A stretch of 64,000 nt of DNA, from the NCBI GenBank assembly GCA_021927905.1, contig BLLK01000069.1, positions 1,798,001-1,862,000 on the forward strand, given 5' to 3'. The stretch comes from Chaetoceros tenuissimus. Its lineage: Eukaryota; Bacillariophyta; Thalassiosirophyceae; Chaetocerotales; Chaetocerotaceae. The position numbers and the translations under genes were made by a program. The notes under the pieces were generated by a model. The model did no database searches. It was not told the origin of the DNA and saw only the letters and a list, made by a program, of their open reading frames with translations. How positions within the stretch are numbered: the stretch's first letter is position 1; every line of letters begins with the position of its first letter. Shown piece by piece: positions 63,127 through 64,000 of the stretch.

Positions 63127-63550
63127 ATTTCAGTTCGTGTCTATGATCTCAACCGTTCAGTGTTTTGGATTTATGAGATAGAGTCTAGGTTTGGATCTCT
63201 CGCCTTGGTTGAATGGAAAATAAAGAAGAATATTTTGTCGATATTATTTTGGGTTGATTGACTGCTTTTGATGTTGTTTGAGTGTGTCGCTTGTGGAGAA
63301 GATACGCGTGTAAGGACAACAATGTATCGATCTAGAGACCTAGCTATCTACTGAAACAAAGAACAACACAATCTAATGATTGTCTTTTGAAGCAAGAGCG
63401 ATGGTACAACGAGTACCTGACGCACTTTACTTTGCAACTAATTGTTCATGAACTAAGAGAATTCAAATTCAAATCTAGTATGGAAAATATGGAAGACGAC
63501 TGGTACTTTTTCATGCAATTTGGATTTTAGTATCCTACTACTTATTATCT
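63127..63550. other. Intergenic region upstream of the signal-bearing orphan gene
   Basis: Between two minus-strand genes. No ORF, repeat or palindrome that I can support; it should contain the orphan promoter and the 3' flank of the Cpn20 gene. Confidence 0.35.
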
Positions 63551-64000
63551 TTAGAACTTTGCAAGAACCTCCGGCATCTTTACAACTGAGTATTCCTTGT
63601 CGCCTATCTTGATTTCGTTTCCTGCGAAATCCATGAATTTTACATTGTCCCCAACTGCTACATTCATTGGCATAAGTTCACCATTCTGCGCCATTTTTCC
63701 AGGTCCAACCTTAACAACTACTCCTGTTGATGGGCGTTGCGAATCATCCTTCGTTGCAGCCAATAGCAAACCCCCACTTGTTTCTTCTTCTCTTGTCTGA
63801 ACCTCTACAAGAAGCGAATCATTAACAACTTCAACATTTTCTTCGCTTAGTGGTCCGTCTTTGAATTTTACAAGAATATCTGTATCTCTAATGAGACTGT
63901 GCTTTTCTCCATCAAGAACAACTTCAGTTCCATCATATTTACCATATACTACACTATCTCCGGTTTCTACTGGCATAGGATAAAGTATTCCAGAATCTGG
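63551..64000 (-). CDS. CPN20: Chloroplast Cpn20-like co-chaperonin, 5' end beyond window
   Basis: The 3' part (149 residues plus stop) of a GroES-fold co-chaperonin; the frame is open to the right edge, so the start lies outside. The visible part shows the end of one GroES domain (GDSVVYGKYDGTEVVLDGEK with DTDILVKF) followed by a second complete one: NDSLLVEVQTREEETSGGLL as mobile-loop region, then GVVVKVGPGKM, VGDNVKFMDFAGNEIKIGDK and VKMPEVLAKF. Two tandem GroES domains are the hallmark of plastid Cpn20, which caps the Cpn60 folding chamber and helps fold Rubisco. No intron in the part seen. Identification is firm; the targeting peptide cannot be seen. Confidence 0.9.
   Translation of the reverse strand, partial: PDSGILYPMPVETGDSVVYGKYDGTEVVLDGEKHSLIRDTDILVKFKDGPLSEENVEVVNDSLLVEVQTREEETSGGLLLAATKDDSQRPSTGVVVKVGPGKMAQNGELMPMNVAVGDNVKFMDFAGNEIKIGDKEYSVVKMPEVLAKF

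Overview
The window reads as nuclear DNA of a diatom, most likely a centric one. The lineage evidence is: compact, AT-rich genes with 70-140 nt introns that almost always start GTAAGT; a diatom-type DUF6824 protein; secreted proteins with PSxxPS-type repeats; and N-termini with a signal peptide followed by Phe at the cleavage point (the ASAFAP-like plastid signature of diatoms). Two flagellar genes, IFT70/TTC30 and DNAAF5/HEATR2, sit side by side. This fits a centric diatom with flagellated male gametes, since pennate diatoms have lost flagella. The species cannot be fixed from the sequence alone.

Layout. 0-9.3 kb: an acidic orphan protein cut by the left edge, the replication factor GINS2/PSF2, a secreted PS-rich orphan protein, a DUF1415 protein and a Golgi-type glycosyltransferase-like protein. 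9.3-11.5 kb: gene-poor DNA with a strong hairpin and one relic-looking ORF. 11.5-20.6 kb: DUF6824 protein, membrane-anchored PP2C phosphatase, FAF2/UBXD8-like UBX protein, Mpv17-family protein, zinc-finger plus PUB protein, and a RING-like/UBA protein with SUMO-interaction-like motifs. Three of the last four belong to p97/ubiquitin biology. 20.6-32 kb: plastid-type peptidase U32 family protein, a membrane protein with eight Cys-Cys repeats, an NAD-dependent reductase and a coiled-coil/RS-rich protein. 32-45 kb: a divergent P450, a JmjC/cupin-like oxygenase, a Lys-C-like serine protease, an NPPY-motif methyltransferase, the cohesion factor DCC1, a pepsin-like protease, a beta-rich orphan and a canonical P450. 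45-64 kb: a complete non-autonomous hAT-like element, OGG1, U2AF35, a RABL6-like GTPase, an M11 (gametolysin-like) metalloprotease, an ArfGAP-like protein, the IFT70-DNAAF5 pair, an orphan with a signal peptide and the 3' part of a chloroplast Cpn20 co-chaperonin.

Themes. Many genes are arranged head to head on 150-1000 bp intergenic regions. Several of these hold perfect palindromes: AGTACGTACGTACT, TGACACGTGTCA, ATGACGTCAT, and AAATCAAATTTGATTT in the ciliary pair. Exon-intron structures were rebuilt by matching reading phase across GT..AG boundaries. They are predictions without transcript support. No tRNA, rRNA, CRISPR array or retroelement was recognised.
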